This document shows positions 26,901 to 36,187 of a DNA stretch of 64,000 nucleotides, one piece after another. The position numbers and the translations under genes were made by a program. Source of the DNA: CALOFP01 sp942492635 (GTDB lineage: Bacteria > UBP6 > UBA1177 > CALOFP01); the NCBI GenBank assembly GCA_942492635.1, contig CALOFP010000003.1:682001-746000 (forward strand), written 5' to 3'. How positions within the stretch are numbered: the first letter of the stretch is position 1; each line of letters opens with the position of its first letter. The notes beneath the pieces were generated by a model, which was not told the DNA's origin, searched no databases, and saw nothing but the letters and a program-made list of their open reading frames with translations.

Positions 26901-28414
26901 CAGACATCGCATGCAACGACGACAAAGCAGAACGAGACGCTCTCAGCAAAATTTCAAAGAATCTCGAAGCCGGGACATACTACGTTGTTCTTGATTCCAC
27001 CTACACTGATTCTGGATCCTATACTGTCGATATTACAATTACCGATCCTGATCCGGACCCAGTATGCGGTAACGGAAAAATTGAGGAAGGTGAAGCCTGT
27101 GATGACGGTAATATTGATGCGGAAGACGGCTGCTCAGATTCATGTGAACTTGAAGCCGGTTTCATCTGTAGCGGTGAACCTACAACCTGCATAACCGAGG
27201 CAAGCCTCTGTGAAAACGTAACATGCTCAGATAAAGGGACCTGTAGAGTTGTTGAAGCAAAACCTTATTGCGATTGCGAACCGGGTTACGGTGTCACAAC
27301 AGACAAAACTGTATGCCTCCCCCACCCGGAACTTGTAATTAACGAGGTTGACTACGATCAGTACACAACAACCAGCAGCCCCATTGATTCCAAACAGTTC
27401 ATTGAAATATATAACAAGAGCGCCGAACCCGCTGATTTGACCGATATAAAAATATTCTATGTTGACAATGCAACAAACACATCCTACTACACCGTCCCTC
27501 TTACCGGAACAATTCCGGCAAAAGGCTACATGCTGCTTTATAGAGGATCAAAATGGTATTCGTCCGAGATCAACAACCTCAATTGTGAGACTAAAAAGGT
27601 CTACGAGGATATGAAGTCCGGAGCAGCAGGTATCGTCCTTGCGAAAGTCGCCGGAAAAAGGGCCGATGTTCTCGATTCTTTCAGCTACAGGGCGTGTATC
27701 ACCGGAGCGACACTGGAAGGAGTCGATGGCACATTCGATGTGTGTGAAACGGCTATGTCTCCAAGTGATTCAAATATGTATGGTGCATCCATTTCAAGAA
27801 TCGAAGACGGTTACGACACTGACAACAACAAACACGATTTCAGGTTCGTAACACCAACAACGCCATGTGCGCCGAACAAAGTTGCAGCAAATGACGCCTA
27901 TACTTTCATCAATGGAAATTTTGAAAGTGACGTTGAAACTCTAACATCCAAACCCTACAAACTTTTTGAAGGATGGGCGCCATATTATTTCTCAACAGTC
28001 TCAACTGGGGACGAAGCTGGGAACAAATACTACAATGTAGAGTGTAAAAGTTCAAAAAGAAATCCGGCGGTTTTTCAGACCTACTTCAAAATGGGTGCAG
28101 ATGCTCCGAATAGCATTACTTTCAGGGCAAAAGGATCCGGAACAATGCTTTTCCTACTCTCAACGAATGATGGTGACCGCTACTACAAGTTGGATGCGGC
28201 AACAGGTTCTTTCAACTACGCAGAAGGTGTCGATTACAACACAGTTGATGCCTATATCGATTTCAACAATGCCGAATGGAAAACCTACACCATCAATCTC
28301 GGTTCCGAGCTCGATGAACTCATAAAGAATGGAGAGATAATGACACTCACTCTTCATCATAAGATTGACGTCCAGCTCTCTGCAGGTTTCGACGATTTCG
28401 TAATCGTAAAATAG
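23903..28414 (+). CDS. Giant mosaic Cys-rich lipoprotein (DUF4215, EGF, PPC-like, LTD modules)
   Basis: The 1503-residue lipoprotein has lipobox IAC (signal MKRHLLPVFFLCLLFLIAC) and an acidic linker to about residue 95. Myxococcus-type Cys repeats (CGNG..E..E.CDDGN...DGCS..C) start near residues 518, 743, 791, 839 and 1053. EGF-like modules start near 566, 875 and 1101. Two related PPC-like beta domains (about 609-738 and 915-1048) share YPDTVxYLSSTCG, ACNDD and LEAGTYYVVLD. A lamin-tail-like domain (about 1145-1290) starts LVINEVDYDQY and contains QFIEIYNKSAEPADLTDIKI. A jelly-roll-like C-terminus of about 170 residues completes it. AGGAGG precedes the start and a terminator follows the stop. 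A role in surface adhesion or matrix is inferred from the modules only. Confidence 0.88.
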   Translation: MKRHLLPVFFLCLLFLIACGDGSSSAKSDADKIDGNDIDTEQSDSSTDEEKDGDSKADKDPDSDDADVDGKTDDKDQTKPDDDIVNDGLDDSFLSPNNGLAYKMVTKISWDIGNIIEPTVLKAEFPLENGEKVVFKSSGAHAMAGTTKMNVILESEQAVDGTKYTVRTVLPNDNLKALTVAGENSFTTDGNFYYTEVTKYEVKNNTVVACPTHLNPMPNKKDELFVLSEGMKWIGEETLGLMINTRLTTNKRVIADAYNTPFYKNTCICMDSGATDPRDCTFEEAGETPPECLKHSDCADNAEGKTACNLDMSSDSRFTCIKPIEVETCEADTDCEKNTNEKTKCDLQSVSDTYKKCVKPNEICRTLTVGNFTATKLTNVEGYYYKAKVEPNVGEDQETETGKVLPDYLYIEFYGNDYSTASTFDLGDAEHSDYQATDEAIVLRENQGPSFYGDSYFQAEGELKLENVQLDFGKKSMTARSKGSVKNLKLLQVLEADSTEAPKCYWILDASWDTTVDPVCGNGKIEDNETCDDGNKTAGDGCSDACAVETDYVCTGEPSACLEKVDPCAGVTCSNHGTCEVENNSAVCVCDDGYGSKDDKTVCLLTGNSCDAPMIKVDSTGEYTFTATAAKGYTNEHTPSCSTGYESSVDYIFELSLEKRSDVVLEITNFETDGNYPDTVMYLSSTCGSSDLACNDDIALQNSLSKIETTLDAGTYYVVLDTFTKAEGTYTVKADINDVATGPVCGNGVIETGETCDDKNTTDADGCSSACAVEADYECSGTPSTCNKKIVCGNGIVETGETCDDKNTADADGCSSTCAVEADYECSGEPSTCNKKIVCGDGKVEGDEKCDDGNTVDGDGCSATCTIETPVDPCENVTCAANATCKNQEGNGVCVCDDGFKMNDEGDTCVLMGNTCDSPMENIMTSGTYTFTATEAKGFTGNFAPPAECLPYPDTPSSFDYVFSLTIDKKAKVIIDVTAFQTSGYYPDTVIYLSSTCGDADIACNDDKAERDALSKISKNLEAGTYYVVLDSTYTDSGSYTVDITITDPDPDPVCGNGKIEEGEACDDGNIDAEDGCSDSCELEAGFICSGEPTTCITEASLCENVTCSDKGTCRVVEAKPYCDCEPGYGVTTDKTVCLPHPELVINEVDYDQYTTTSSPIDSKQFIEIYNKSAEPADLTDIKIFYVDNATNTSYYTVPLTGTIPAKGYMLLYRGSKWYSSEINNLNCETKKVYEDMKSGAAGIVLAKVAGKRADVLDSFSYRACITGATLEGVDGTFDVCETAMSPSDSNMYGASISRIEDGYDTDNNKHDFRFVTPTTPCAPNKVAANDAYTFINGNFESDVETLTSKPYKLFEGWAPYYFSTVSTGDEAGNKYYNVECKSSKRNPAVFQTYFKMGADAPNSITFRAKGSGTMLFLLSTNDGDRYYKLDAATGSFNYAEGVDYNTVDAYIDFNNAEWKTYTINLGSELDELIKNGEIMTLTLHHKIDVQLSAGFDDFVIVK

Positions 28415-28430
28415 TTTCCCCACCGATAGT

Positions 28431-28457
28431 GCCCCGGAACTCCCATCCGGGGCCGCT
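28431..28457 (+). terminator. Terminator-like hairpin after the giant lipoprotein gene
   Basis: GCCCCGG (28431-28437), a 9-nt loop and CCGGGGC (28447-28453) form a perfect 7-bp GC stem. It is followed by CGCTTTTC and lies 16 bp after the stop codon. Confidence 0.8.
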
Positions 28458-28496
28458 TTTCAAAAAATATGAAAATCTGGAAAGATCACGACACTA

Positions 28497-29600
28497 TCAT
28501 TCGTCTGAAAACTCTTCCCTGTACGCCTTGGGGGTCATTCCTGTAAATTTTTTGAACGATGCATTGAAGGTTGATTTTGACTTAAATCCGGCGTTGTAGG
28601 CAAACTGGAGAATACTTTCGTCCCTGTTACCTGTTTCAGCCAACTCTTTTTTCACCTCCTCTACTCTGTAAAAATTGATAAAGCTGTTAAATGTGTACCC
28701 CGATCTTCTGTTTATTACCTGAGAGAGTTCATTTGTAGTCATTGATAATTCTTGTGCAAGATCTCTGAGATTTATATCAGGGTTTCTGTAGATCTTTTGC
28801 TCATTCACAGCTTTTTCAAGAAGTTTTTCATACATCTTGAAAACATCTTCCTCCAACCTGGCCCTTCCATACTTCCTGTAAAGTTCATCACTGATATGGT
28901 TAACCTCTTCAAGCTCATCCTGCAGTTCCTGTTTTTCTCCGATCTCTATCTCAAGCTCTCTTGCCATATAGAAATCTCTCCTGGAATAGTACTCAATTGA
29001 GTAGGAAACAAACATTCCTATTACGTTGGCACTTATAAAAAAGAAGTTGTTGCTGATTACAACGTAGGTCGGAGTTTCAACTATCCCTACGGCAACGATC
29101 TCATAGGAAACAATTATAATCAATGCCGAGATTGTGGCATGTATGAAACGCATTCGGACAAAGGAGTAACCGAACATGAAAACCAGAATCAACCCCGCAT
29201 AGTAGGAGTAGCTTGCCAGGGAAGGAGCAACTGTAATCATTGCAACTATTCCAAGTCCCGCAGATATTATGAGCGCCATCATATGTAAATGAAAAAAAGT
29301 GTTGAAACTTTTAAAAAATGAATGAGAAAAATTACAGACTATGACCGGAAGAACTATCCCGAAACGGACAAACAGGGTAAACGCCTTCTCCTGGGGAATC
29401 AGAAGAGTATCAAGAATACCGAAAGAGCTGTAGAGAATTGCTCCTACAATCAGCGAAACTCTAATCTGTCTAAGAACTTTGGAAATGTAAACTTTCCTGA
29501 ATTCATTCTCAAGCGCATCATCAAATGCAAGTGTTATCGGATGAACAGGTATCGAAGAATTATTTTTACAGAATGAAACAAACTTTTTATACACACCCAT
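28497..29600 (-). CDS. Membrane-bound AraC-type transcriptional regulator
   Basis: The 367-residue protein joins an N-terminal membrane region of about six helices (residues 45-205, for example VSLIVGAILYSSFGILDTLL, LASYSYYAGLILVFMFGYSF and FIHATISALIIIVSYEIVAV) to a coiled coil (about 215-260). The C-terminal AraC helix-turn-helix domain has INLRDLAQELSMTTNELSQV, a recognition region FINFYRVEEVKKELAET, and the second motif ILQFAYNAGFKSKSTFNASF, FKKFTGMTPKAYRE. The membrane part resembles MASE-like sensors of adenylate or diguanylate cyclases. It probably senses an envelope signal directly and binds DNA from the membrane. Targets are unknown; it converges with the giant lipoprotein gene. Confidence 0.88.
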   Translation of the reverse strand: MGVYKKFVSFCKNNSSIPVHPITLAFDDALENEFRKVYISKVLRQIRVSLIVGAILYSSFGILDTLLIPQEKAFTLFVRFGIVLPVIVCNFSHSFFKSFNTFFHLHMMALIISAGLGIVAMITVAPSLASYSYYAGLILVFMFGYSFVRMRFIHATISALIIIVSYEIVAVGIVETPTYVVISNNFFFISANVIGMFVSYSIEYYSRRDFYMARELEIEIGEKQELQDELEEVNHISDELYRKYGRARLEEDVFKMYEKLLEKAVNEQKIYRNPDINLRDLAQELSMTTNELSQVINRRSGYTFNSFINFYRVEEVKKELAETGNRDESILQFAYNAGFKSKSTFNASFKKFTGMTPKAYREEFSDE

Positions 29601-29830
29601 AGGTTATCTCTCTGAATATAAAAACAGCAAACATAGAATCGAACCGAATAAAAACAGATCTATCATTAAATCCAGCATTTATTTAAATTTCATATTTTCT
29701 TTGGAAAAGAATTATGTTCTATTGAATTAAATAAATCAAGATTTTCAAATACTTCATCAGTAGAAACAACTATCAGAAAGAGCTTTTAGAAGCCAAAGCT
29801 ATCAAACTTGGTTTAGAATTTTTCCTGGAG

Positions 29831-31285
29831 TTAAGGATTTTCGGTAACGCTTACAGAAGATCCCGTTGAGCTGCAGCTGATATATGGACTCAGATCACAA
29901 ATCTCCTTCACCGGCGTTCCCCAGTTGTAGTGGACATCCTGAGAATTAAAGATATCTTTAATTGTTTCATACGGTTCCAATTCTCCATCTATGAAACCAT
30001 TAAGAACTTTCCTGTGATAATTCAAATTGGCACCGTCGCCCCATCTGACAACAGCTGCAAGTTTTCCGGAGCTGTTCAATATTCCCGAGCCTGAACTGCC
30101 CAGCAGTAGAGGAACCTTTTCAAAAAGTACAATTCTGGAAGTGTCATATCTTCCAAAGAGTGCTCTTTGAATATCATAATCAGGATTCGTGTCATCTATC
30201 TCTTCTATCCAGTCCTTTGCCGTTTCCGTGCCAAAATATGATCCTGAATTGGCCTTCATCGGCAGATCCCCTGGATGACCGATAACCGTAATCGACTCAC
30301 CCGGTATCAGGTAGTCACTGTTGATCAGTGGTGTGGGAACAACGGAGACTCCGTCAATCTGGACACCTCTGTCAATTTCCTGGAATGGCCTGAGGGTTTT
30401 TAACGCGATTATCGCATAATCCGCGAATTTCCACTTTCCGGCAAACGAATCGACAACTCCTGGAATATTCCCATAGTTGTAGTATGTGTTTACAGGATAG
30501 AAGCTGCCATCCTTTATGTAGTTCCGAACAACTTTTCCATTTTCGTATCCGTATTCGAACAGCTCACCGTTCTCACGGTAATCAAATTTTACTCCGACCA
30601 GCTCTGAATTTCCTATGCAGTGTCCCGCGACAAGAAAAAAGTGCTTACTTATCAAGGTCCCGCTGCATCCCGAAATCTCCTCAGCCGTTCCGTCAGCGTT
30701 ATCGACTCTGACAACAAGCCTTCCTACTGCCCGGCTTCTCTGATTAACGGTAGAGGAAGAGATGTTGTTTCCGTTCCACGTACTGCTGTTGTTTCCATAA
30801 CTGCCAACCGGGGTCATTTTATTCAGGCACACGTGATTCGGAAGAATTTCTCCCGGTTGCCAATTAAAGTCATCAGGATCCAGAGGAAAGACAGGGGTGG
30901 AAAATCTTCTGCTGTCGGAACTGCAGTAATCCATCACCTCATCGTCAACACAACTCAAGGTGTTTGACGGATCGTGCTCATATCCCTGTTCGCAGGAGCA
31001 GTAGGCGGTTCCGAAAACACTCAGGTTACATGTTCCATGACCCGAGCACTCCTGCTGGTAACAGGGATCCGGAACACATTTATATTTATCAACAACAGAT
31101 TGAAGACCGGGAAAAGAGACATAGCGATTCCATGTGTACGCCGGATCGCATTGGCAGTAACTGCCGAAAAGCCCGTATTTTAGAGTTCCGTGCCCAGAAC
31201 AGTAGTAGTATGTCTGAGCTGAAAGGGTTCCTGAAAAAAAGAAAAGGAAAATACCGATCATTTGAAGCTTGATGATATTTTTCAA
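29831..31285 (-). CDS. Secreted trypsin-like serine protease with EGF-like modules
   Basis: The 484-residue protein has signal peptide MKNIIKLQMIGIFLFFFSGTLSA. Two EGF-like stretches follow (YYCSGHGTLKYG...CQCDP and CYQQECSGHGTCNLS...CSCEQGYE), and then an S1 protease domain. The catalytic triad is visible: His in FFLVAGHCIG (near 219), Asp in FADYAIIALK (near 287) and Ser in LLGSSGSGILN (near 397). SGCSGTLISKHF precedes the His as in trypsin-like enzymes. The GSSGSG nucleophile motif resembles V8/glutamyl-type and other bacterial members. The C-terminus has two Cys (EICDLSPYISCSS). It is probably exported to the periplasm or cell surface; the substrate is unknown. Confidence 0.88.
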   Translation of the reverse strand: MKNIIKLQMIGIFLFFFSGTLSAQTYYYCSGHGTLKYGLFGSYCQCDPAYTWNRYVSFPGLQSVVDKYKCVPDPCYQQECSGHGTCNLSVFGTAYCSCEQGYEHDPSNTLSCVDDEVMDYCSSDSRRFSTPVFPLDPDDFNWQPGEILPNHVCLNKMTPVGSYGNNSSTWNGNNISSSTVNQRSRAVGRLVVRVDNADGTAEEISGCSGTLISKHFFLVAGHCIGNSELVGVKFDYRENGELFEYGYENGKVVRNYIKDGSFYPVNTYYNYGNIPGVVDSFAGKWKFADYAIIALKTLRPFQEIDRGVQIDGVSVVPTPLINSDYLIPGESITVIGHPGDLPMKANSGSYFGTETAKDWIEEIDDTNPDYDIQRALFGRYDTSRIVLFEKVPLLLGSSGSGILNSSGKLAAVVRWGDGANLNYHRKVLNGFIDGELEPYETIKDIFNSQDVHYNWGTPVKEICDLSPYISCSSTGSSVSVTENP

Positions 31286-31340
31286 AACAGAATCCTCCGT
31301 TCTAAGATGTTTCTTTTTAGACTTTTAAAATTAAGAAAAC

Positions 31341-31379
31341 GCCGGACAATCCATTCAACAATTGTTTGAATTGTCCGGC
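31341..31379 (-). terminator. Terminator-like hairpin downstream of 31419-32003
   Basis: GCCGGACAAT (31341-31350) pairs with ATTGTCCGGC (31370-31379). The inner sequence around CAATTG extends the pairing. On the minus strand the hairpin is followed by GTTTTCTTAATTTT. It separates the secreted unknown from the protease gene. Confidence 0.8.
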
Positions 31380-31418
31380 TGACAAAAACAGTCGACGCTG
31401 CCGTAAATAGATATTCAA

Positions 31419-32003
31419 CTACTCCTGGATGGGATCGTCAGCAAGAAAAACTATATTTACCTGTGCACTCATATCCGCTGTCCAGTAACCGCTAAAGTTG
31501 GATAAAGTTAAAACCCATCTGTAACCTTTCCCATGATCTGTGGCCCGCACCTCATCACCAAAGGGATCCATTCCCTTATGGAAAGAATAGTTGCCGTTGC
31601 CACCTTGAGTTGTATAAACTTTGTCGGCTCCGTTAATAAGCTCGAGATTGTCATAAATAAATTTCCTTGAAGTCTGCAAAAAAGTGCCAGTGGATATTGC
31701 TTTGGTCCTGTAGATAAAAGAACCGTGATTGCTTAGATGCTGAAGAGCTTCATCCCGGAAATCTACACTTCCCGAAGACATAAGGAAGGCGTTAACCTCC
31801 GCATCGGAAGATACGTAGGAGTCCTCTGCTGTGCCACCAAGAAAGAATTGGCATCCTCCGCTGTTTTCGTAACGGTAAGCTGTTACGTAGTAGTGAGTTC
31901 CCTGATAGTTTATGACCATATCCATAATATAGTTGTCACAAACACCTGCATACATGAAAGTTGAAAAAAGCAATGTCGAAAAGGCAAACAATAATTTCCT
32001 CAT
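31419..32003 (-). CDS. Secreted protein of unknown function
   Basis: The 194-residue product has a signal peptide (MRKLLFAFSTLLFSTFMYAG). The mature protein has two Cys near its start and middle (GVCDNYIM and SGGCQFFLGG), many aromatics and no recognised motif. ATG at 32003 was selected because GGAGG lies six bases upstream and a signal peptide begins there. A terminator hairpin follows the gene, so it is likely its own transcription unit. Confidence 0.7.
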   Translation of the reverse strand: MRKLLFAFSTLLFSTFMYAGVCDNYIMDMVINYQGTHYYVTAYRYENSGGCQFFLGGTAEDSYVSSDAEVNAFLMSSGSVDFRDEALQHLSNHGSFIYRTKAISTGTFLQTSRKFIYDNLELINGADKVYTTQGGNGNYSFHKGMDPFGDEVRATDHGKGYRWVLTLSNFSGYWTADMSAQVNIVFLADDPIQE

Positions 32004-32412
32004 TTTTTCCTCCAAAAGAAAAGTGGTTGGTTCGAACAATAAACACAACTCGGGAAAGTTTTAATGGCCATTTATCACTTCAACCCTGATTGTCATCAAC
32101 TTCTAGCGCTGAAAAACAGCAAAATATTATTTTGGAAAACACATTCGTAAGTAGTTACACCGGATTAAAAAACATGTCGACTGAGTATGAAAACAGAGAC
32201 CAACTTTATCAAGAATTGAGGTGCAGGTATTCACACATGGACTTTCATAATCTCGTTATTATTAAGTAAATTAACCAATCAAGAAAAAAAGACAAAATTT
32301 AAACAGCCACAGCAAATTGTAACTGCAGCTGAAAAAATTAATCCTGGGTTTTGCTTGACCATGCTGATTTTAATAATTTTGTTGAGAAGAAATCATCGTT
32401 TTTGGAATTAAA
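32004..32412. other. Intergenic region, no gene recognised
   Basis: This 409-bp AT-rich spacer lies between the chemoreceptor and the secreted unknown. No RNA gene, repeat or clear promoter was found. Confidence 0.5.
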
Positions 32413-35400
32413 TCAGTAGCGACCGAAATCATCATCGTCTATTGAAATCGTCATTTCAGGCGATACAATTTCGATATCGCTTCCTCTTCTGCTTGAACTA
32501 TCCTTTCTCAAATCACCGGAAGGTGGAAGCATGAACAGATCCTTTGCTCCGGATACTGTGGGCCTGTTCGTCATATTCATTCGTCTGTCGCCTGAAACAC
32601 CGGTGAGCCTGAATCTTGAAACCATCGAACTGAGATGAGTTGCCTGGCTGGAAAGCTGTTCCGATGCCGCGGCGCACTCTTCGGCACTTGCGGTATTCTG
32701 CTGAGTAACGGCATCTATCTGTGTCAATCCTGAATTGATCTGTCCGATTCCCGAAGCCTGCTCGTTACTGGCTATTGAAATTTCGGCTACTATTTCAGTA
32801 ACCTTTTTCGCTCCCTCAACAATTTCATTGAGTACTTCAGTTGTCTTTCCTGCAAGGTCAGCTCCGTTTTCAGCCTTCTTTACGGCGCCTTCAATCATTT
32901 CCGCTGTCTCTTTGGCTGCCTTAGCGCTTCTTTCGGCGAGACTCCTCACCTCTTCCGCAACAACGGCAAATCCCTTTCCGTGTCTTCCGGCTCGGGCAGC
33001 CTCTACTGCGGCATTGAGCGCGAGAAGATTGGTCTGGAATGCGATTTCATCTATAACTTTAATGATTTTCGAGATATTCTGGCTCGATTCGTTGATCTCA
33101 TTCATTGCGGAAACCAGTTTCATCATCTGACTGTTTCCGTTCTCTGCGGCCTCTTTCGCATTTGCAGAGAATCCGTTGGCCTTTTCCGCATTTTCCGCAT
33201 TAAGCCTGGTCTGGGATCCAATTTCCTGCATCGAACTTGAGATCTCTTCAAGTGAGCTCGCCGATTCCGTAGCGCCCTGGGACAGAGACTGACTTGCATT
33301 GGAAACTTCGTGCGATCCGGACGTAACCTGATCAACTGCGTTACTTACCTGGGAGAGGGTTTCGTTAAGAGCATCCAGAGTCTTCTTCAGATTGTCCTGG
33401 ATTACGAGGAAGTGTCCGTGAACCTCCATCGTATCTTCATCCGGATTGTCGACAGTGAAGGATGGGGTCAAGTCTCCTTCCGACATTCTTTCGAGTACAT
33501 TTGTAAGTTTTGCTATCTCCCTTTTCTGGAACGCTCCAACCTTATCCGCCTTCTCCTTAGCTTTCTTGACCTGTTCCACCTGTTGTGCAGCGGCTCTTTC
33601 CGCTCTCTTGGTTTCGGTCTGATCGACTACCACTTCCAGACCGGCTACAATTTCACCGGACCTGTTTTTTATCGGTGATGCTGAGTAACTGATTTCAAGA
33701 TCAAGTCCGGAGGGGTGCGCATCTGTTTCATTTGTGATTACGGTTCCGGTACTGATACACTTTGCAATCGCACATTTTGAAGTGTTGCAGTCGGATGTCT
33801 TCATATGAGTGTAGCACTTGCTTCCGATCAAGCTCTCCTTTGAAACTCCGGTCACTTCAACTCCCTTGTCATTCATGAATTCAATATCAAACTGCTTATT
33901 CAAGATCATAACGGGAAGAGGAATGTTGTTTATGTGACTGACATATGTCTCCACAAGTGAGTTTGTCTCCTCAACCATCTCTTTCCAGCTTCCCTCCAGA
34001 TTCTCCGTATCGGCCTTTGTCTCAAGCTTTCCGTACTGAACATCGAGGACCTGCTTTTTTATCCGATCCTGAATTGCGGTCATAGTATCGATACAGCCGT
34101 TGAGATTGTTCTTTATCTCATTAAAATCGCCCCTGTACTCCTCTTCAATCTTCGGTGGAAGATTGCCCTTTGAAATTCTTTCTATATATTCGGCTGAAAC
34201 GTTGATCGGACCTACGAGAGCGTCCACGATCGAATTTATTCCCTCAACCAGATTGGACCAGTCACCCTCGAATTTGGAACTGTCGCCACGATCTTCCAGC
34301 ATTCCCTCTTTTATGTTGCCGACAACCCTGTTTACACCGTCAAGAATCTGTTTCAGGTTAAAAATCAGACGGTTGACACTCTCCTTCATGGTATTGAATT
34401 CGCCCCTGTACTCATCTTCGATTTCAGCAGGCATATCCCCTTTGGAAATGCGGTTGACGTAATCGGAAACCATTTTAATCGGCGCCGCAAAGTTCTCGGA
34501 AATCTCGTTAACTCCACGCATCAACTTTCTCCAGACTCCCTCGAACTTTTCATCATTTCCACGAACCGAAAGATCACCCGATTCCACACCCTCTATCAGA
34601 ACTCCCACCTCTTCGACAAATTGACTGATAGTTGTAATGTTTCGGTTCAGGTTTATTTTTATTTCATTGAAGTCACCTTTGTAATCATCTGTAATCAAAG
34701 GTGGAATATCGCCCTTTGCAATGCGATCCACATATTCGGCCATTACGTTGAAGGGCCCCATGAATGCGTCGACCACGTTGTTAAAACCGTCAACGAGACC
34801 CTTGAACTCCAGATCGACGTCATCCGGATTTCCCCGAACATCAAGTCTGCCGTCTCCAACAGCTGAGCTCATATCCGTAAACATATTGAGGACGTTGCCG
34901 ATTCCCTTAGATATAGAATTTGAAAAAAGGTAGCCGCCCAAAAGAGCCAGCATGGCAAAAACAAAGGCAAAGAGAAGAACCGTGCTTCTTAGCGCATAGA
35001 CAGGCGCATCAACTTCTTCCATGTCGATTTTTGTGAAAATTCCCCACTTACTGTCTCCGGCTTTAAATGTTGCAAAGGTTATAAGTATATCGTTGCCTTT
35101 CGAGTCGACATAGTGCCCTGTTTTTCTGTCTGTTCCACTGAAAGCTTCATCCCAGTACTTTGTAGGGTTCATCTTTTTCCCGATGACGTATTTTCCGTTT
35201 CCCATTGTCACCATGTTGCTTCTGAAAGAGTAGGTTCCGTCCCTGTTTTTTGCGGCGAGGTAGCTCTCTCCGCTTTTTCCCATTCCGGTGCGTTCCTGCA
35301 TTATGTGATTTATCCCTACGGGAGAAACCTGAAGACCTATCGCTCCGACATATTCACCGTCAAGAAACGCAGGCTCGACGACAAACATCGCATGTTGACC

Positions 35401-35958
35401 ATTTGAGGGTGAATAGGGTTCAAAATCGGTAATTTTAGTCTGCTTACTCTGTTTGACTTTTTTCCAATCTCTGGCCAGGTGAGTGTCTTCGCTTTTGAGC
35501 TCTGTCCCAAAATCGTTTTCCATTGCGGCCGTAATGAGAACTCTTCCACTGTTGGGAGAAAAGATAAAAACGTCGTAGTATCCTTTTGATTCCATATAGT
35601 GTTTTACAATGTGATGGTACTTGTCAAAGACCTCCCGGAAAGGCGGAAAATCAAGCATTCTTTTGCCTTTATAGCCATTCTGCCTTGCCAGTTTGCTTAC
35701 TTCGTCAAGTTCCTTCACTGCCGGCGGAACAAAATGCATTCCTGCGAATGATTTTGCATCCTTTACGGTTTGCTCGAAGAAGGATTCTATCTGGTGTTCC
35801 TTAATTTTGGTAATAGCCTCAATTTTTCTGTAGGTTTCGTCGTGTAGTGACTGCGTGGCATTTCCCATGAAAAGGAAATAGATTATTACCACCGGCACCA
35901 CCGTGGCAATAAAAAAGCCGGCAAGCAGTTTTGACCTGAGCGTTAAATTCTTCAACAT
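32413..35958 (-). CDS. Methyl-accepting chemotaxis protein with Cache, poly-HAMP and PAS
   Basis: The 1181-residue transmembrane chemoreceptor has TM1 near residues 13-33, a periplasmic Cache-type sensor (about 40-315) and TM2 near 323-346. A chain of HAMP modules (about 350-670) includes three near-repeats of the pattern Y(V/I)(D/N/E)RI(A/S)KGD(I/M)P followed by (Y/R)(K/R)GxFN. A PAS domain (about 680-800) contains a Cys cluster (CYTHMKTSDCNTSKCAIAKC). The signalling domain has the hairpin tip AFQTNLLALNAAVEAARAG near 970-990. It would signal through CheA/CheW to the flagellar motor. ATG 35958 was chosen because GGGAGGGAAAC precedes it; eight further codons upstream are possible. It is much longer than classic MCPs (about 550). 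Confidence 0.95.
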   Translation of the reverse strand: MLKNLTLRSKLLAGFFIATVVPVVIIYFLFMGNATQSLHDETYRKIEAITKIKEHQIESFFEQTVKDAKSFAGMHFVPPAVKELDEVSKLARQNGYKGKRMLDFPPFREVFDKYHHIVKHYMESKGYYDVFIFSPNSGRVLITAAMENDFGTELKSEDTHLARDWKKVKQSKQTKITDFEPYSPSNGQHAMFVVEPAFLDGEYVGAIGLQVSPVGINHIMQERTGMGKSGESYLAAKNRDGTYSFRSNMVTMGNGKYVIGKKMNPTKYWDEAFSGTDRKTGHYVDSKGNDILITFATFKAGDSKWGIFTKIDMEEVDAPVYALRSTVLLFAFVFAMLALLGGYLFSNSISKGIGNVLNMFTDMSSAVGDGRLDVRGNPDDVDLEFKGLVDGFNNVVDAFMGPFNVMAEYVDRIAKGDIPPLITDDYKGDFNEIKINLNRNITTISQFVEEVGVLIEGVESGDLSVRGNDEKFEGVWRKLMRGVNEISENFAAPIKMVSDYVNRISKGDMPAEIEDEYRGEFNTMKESVNRLIFNLKQILDGVNRVVGNIKEGMLEDRGDSSKFEGDWSNLVEGINSIVDALVGPINVSAEYIERISKGNLPPKIEEEYRGDFNEIKNNLNGCIDTMTAIQDRIKKQVLDVQYGKLETKADTENLEGSWKEMVEETNSLVETYVSHINNIPLPVMILNKQFDIEFMNDKGVEVTGVSKESLIGSKCYTHMKTSDCNTSKCAIAKCISTGTVITNETDAHPSGLDLEISYSASPIKNRSGEIVAGLEVVVDQTETKRAERAAAQQVEQVKKAKEKADKVGAFQKREIAKLTNVLERMSEGDLTPSFTVDNPDEDTMEVHGHFLVIQDNLKKTLDALNETLSQVSNAVDQVTSGSHEVSNASQSLSQGATESASSLEEISSSMQEIGSQTRLNAENAEKANGFSANAKEAAENGNSQMMKLVSAMNEINESSQNISKIIKVIDEIAFQTNLLALNAAVEAARAGRHGKGFAVVAEEVRSLAERSAKAAKETAEMIEGAVKKAENGADLAGKTTEVLNEIVEGAKKVTEIVAEISIASNEQASGIGQINSGLTQIDAVTQQNTASAEECAAASEQLSSQATHLSSMVSRFRLTGVSGDRRMNMTNRPTVSGAKDLFMLPPSGDLRKDSSSRRGSDIEIVSPEMTISIDDDDFGRY

Positions 35959-36187
35959 GTTTCCCTCCCCGTCTGTGATCAACCTCTTCCACCCTATTCG
36001 ATCCTCCGCTTATTTCACGGATTGATATTTGTACCACTCATGACACTTCAATGTCAAATCATAAACATTTTGAATCACTCTTTACGCAGATCAAATATGG
36101 AAACAGCTATCCAAGTACAAAAAACCCAAAACACGCAATAATATCAGAGAATTAAAGACAAGAACAGTTGGAAGGAAAACTGAAGAT

